Assembly: GCA_012511135.1 (NCBI GenBank)
Contig: JAAZGQ010000215.1
Location: 1 to 7,105, forward strand
From: Bacteroidales bacterium
GTDB lineage: Bacteria; Bacteroidota; Bacteroidia; Bacteroidales; UBA1402
Reading direction: 5' to 3'
DNA: 7,105 nucleotides
Part shown: positions 5,854 to 7,105 of the stretch, piece by piece
Position numbering within the stretch: the stretch's first letter is position 1
Layout: each line of letters begins with the position of its first letter
Made by a program: the position numbers and the translations under genes
Notes under the pieces: generated by a model
What the model was told of the DNA's origin: nothing
The model's database searches: none
Seen by the model: the letters and a program-made list of their open reading frames with translations, nothing else

Positions 5854-7013
5854 TATTTAAATAAGAGGATAGCTTGTAGAGCCATATCGAAAAAAACCAT
5901 CCTGGCCTGTACATTTTGTTCAATATGGCGTTCGGCCAAAGCAAAGAGATCCATAAATGCCTGGACGTTGCTCTGATTGATGTAAGGAAAGAATTTTGAA
6001 GAAAAGGCTTTTTCCTTGGGATTGAGGTAGCTTAGTTTCTCTTCTCGGGTGTTTAGAATAAAATTCTCCCGGATCATACGCTGGGCAAAACTCAGGTAAC
6101 GTTTTTGGCGTTCCCTGCCGATTTTGGCCATCTCCTCGGACCATAATTTCAGGTCTTGCAGACTTTTTTGTTTTTCGGGCAGTTTGGAGGAGGGGAAATG
6201 GGCAATGGTATAAGCTCCCCGCATACTGCGCATAAATTGCTCCAGGCAATAAGAGTCCTCCTCGTCCGATTCCAGCAAACTGAGCGCTTCCAGCCAGCTG
6301 CCTGCGGACAGACGCACCAGCGATGTGAGTGTCGCGGAATCCATAGCTTTGTGCTGTTGCAGAGCTGCTGCCATGTCGGCATCTGCTATGCGGGGCACCT
6401 GAATGTGTTGAGCCCTGGAGTAGATGGTTTCCAGATTTTTTTCGCTGTTTTCCGAAATCAGCAGGAAAACGGTGTTTCCCGGTGGTTCTTCCAGGATTTT
6501 GAGTAATTTGTTGGCGCAGGAAGCATGCATTTTCTCAGGCAACCAAATCAGCATTACTTTGAACTCGGCCTCGATGCTTTTGAAACTGAGTTTGCGCAAA
6601 ATTTCGGAACTTTCTTCGGCATAGATCATGCCCTGGGCATTACCGGCTCCTATTTTATCCAGCCAGGTGTTGAAGCTAAAATAGGCTTTGGTCGAGGCTG
6701 TTTCGCGCCACTGGGGAAGAAAATCGTCGCATACCCATTTTTTCTTGCTGTCGGGTTTAAATATCGGAAAAACAAAATGCAAATCGGGATGTATCAGTTT
6801 GTCGAATTTGCGGCAGGAGGCGCATTTCCCGCAAGCATCACCCGACTGTCGGTCCGTACAGCAGAGATAGCGGGCCAGGGCCAGGGCCAAAGCGAGTTTA
6901 CCTCTGCCGGGCCTGCCCGACAACATCAGGGCGTGGGGCATTCTGCCTTCGTCCACCATGTCGGACAAACGTTTTTTGACGGCCTGCTGGCCTATGATAT
7001 CTTTAAAATACAT
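5853..7013 (-). CDS. holB: DNA polymerase III subunit delta prime (clamp loader)
   Basis: Non-motor AAA+ subunit of the clamp loader that, with DnaX and delta, loads the beta sliding clamp during replication. The N-terminus FKDIIGQQAVKKRL and PHALMLSGRPGRGK are typical of the DnaX/HolB group. The nucleotide site is degenerate: G33-R-P-G-R-G-K39 is followed by L40 rather than Thr/Ser, and the Walker B region reads LIWLPEKM (155-162) with no DE pair, so ATP hydrolysis is unlikely, as in other delta prime subunits. A zinc module C52-x8-C61-x2-C64-x2-C67 is complete. KLLKILEEPPGNTVFLL (169-185) and the sensor-type S199-R200 (SRA rather than SRC) identify it further. Residues from about 215 on form the helical collar region. 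At 386 aa it is longer than E. coli HolB. The ATG at 7013 lies within the end of an upstream frame; the stop is 50 bp before PSP1. Confidence 0.92.
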   Translation of the reverse strand: MYFKDIIGQQAVKKRLSDMVDEGRMPHALMLSGRPGRGKLALALALARYLCCTDRQSGDACGKCASCRKFDKLIHPDLHFVFPIFKPDSKKKWVCDDFLPQWRETASTKAYFSFNTWLDKIGAGNAQGMIYAEESSEILRKLSFKSIEAEFKVMLIWLPEKMHASCANKLLKILEEPPGNTVFLLISENSEKNLETIYSRAQHIQVPRIADADMAAALQQHKAMDSATLTSLVRLSAGSWLEALSLLESDEEDSYCLEQFMRSMRGAYTIAHFPSSKLPEKQKSLQDLKLWSEEMAKIGRERQKRYLSFAQRMIRENFILNTREEKLSYLNPKEKAFSSKFFPYINQSNVQAFMDLFALAERHIEQNVQARMVFFDMALQAILLFK

Positions 7014-7104
7014 TCTGCGTTTGTATGGTATCTGCTTTGGCCATTAAGGGCTGTAATTGGTGTATTACGTCCAGTTTGACCAGTTCAAAACTATCTTTGT
7101 ATTC
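7003..7104 (-). CDS. C-terminal end of an unidentified protein upstream of holB (partial)
   Basis: On the minus strand one frame stays open from the right edge to a TAA at 7005-7003, giving 33 residues that begin EYKDSFELVKLD and end TIQTQNVF. The other two minus-strand frames hit stops within this stretch. The peptide has an amphipathic helix-like pattern (FELVKLDVIHQLQPLM), which is plausible for a protein C-terminus. The frame overlaps the holB start by 11 bp, an arrangement expected for translationally coupled genes. I do not recognise the family from so short a tail. An open frame of 33 codons can occur by chance, so the evidence is mainly the compact operon geometry. Confidence 0.5.
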   Translation of the reverse strand, partial: EYKDSFELVKLDVIHQLQPLMAKADTIQTQNVF

Positions 7105-7105
7105 C

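Noticed and set aside
6525..7079. 184-codon plus-strand open frame near the right edge
   Set aside because: Antisense to holB, whose zinc module and AAA+ motifs are clear; no domain recognised in the plus-strand product.

Overview
The window looks like an ordinary housekeeping stretch of a Bacteroidota (Bacteroidetes) chromosome. Three things point there: a GldH-type lipoprotein gene; a RicT/PSP1 protein with the long form and N-terminal Cys-x-Cys seen in that phylum; and a promoter of the Bacteroidetes type (TAnnTTTG at -7). RodA (488 aa) is also longer than its proteobacterial counterparts. I cannot assign a genus. Base composition is moderate and I saw no abrupt change that would suggest recent transfer.

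Layout. The plus strand (1-4001) carries the rod-shape / elongasome operon: the last 60 codons of mreC, then mreD, the class B transpeptidase PBP2 (mrdA) and the SEDS glycosyltransferase rodA. The junctions are tight: a 4-bp ATGA overlap, a 21-bp gap, and a 17-bp overlap with a TTG start for rodA. The minus strand (7104 down to 4007) carries a second, convergent group: the C-terminal end of an unidentified gene overlapping holB by 11 bp, then holB (clamp-loader delta prime), a 50-bp gap with a good promoter candidate, then a PSP1/RicT-family gene and gldH joined by an ATGA overlap. The two operons meet tail to tail at 4001/4007 with 5 bp between stop codons and no convincing terminator.

How the genes work together. 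MreC, MreD, PBP2 and RodA form the inner-membrane complex that polymerises and cross-links peptidoglycan along the cell side wall. The opposite operon joins DNA replication (HolB), a cytosolic Fe-S/RNA-processing-type protein (PSP1/RicT) and an envelope lipoprotein (GldH). Why these three travel together is not evident from the sequence.

There are no RNA genes, insertion sequences, CRISPR arrays or phage genes that I can support, and no stretch over 300 bases without a gene. I found no previously undescribed system. The items most worth a second look are a 21-bp tandem repeat coding for a Ser/Asn/Gly tail on the PSP1 protein, a Cys/His set in PBP2 that could hold zinc, the hydrophobic insertion in RodA, and the promoter in the holB-PSP1 gap.
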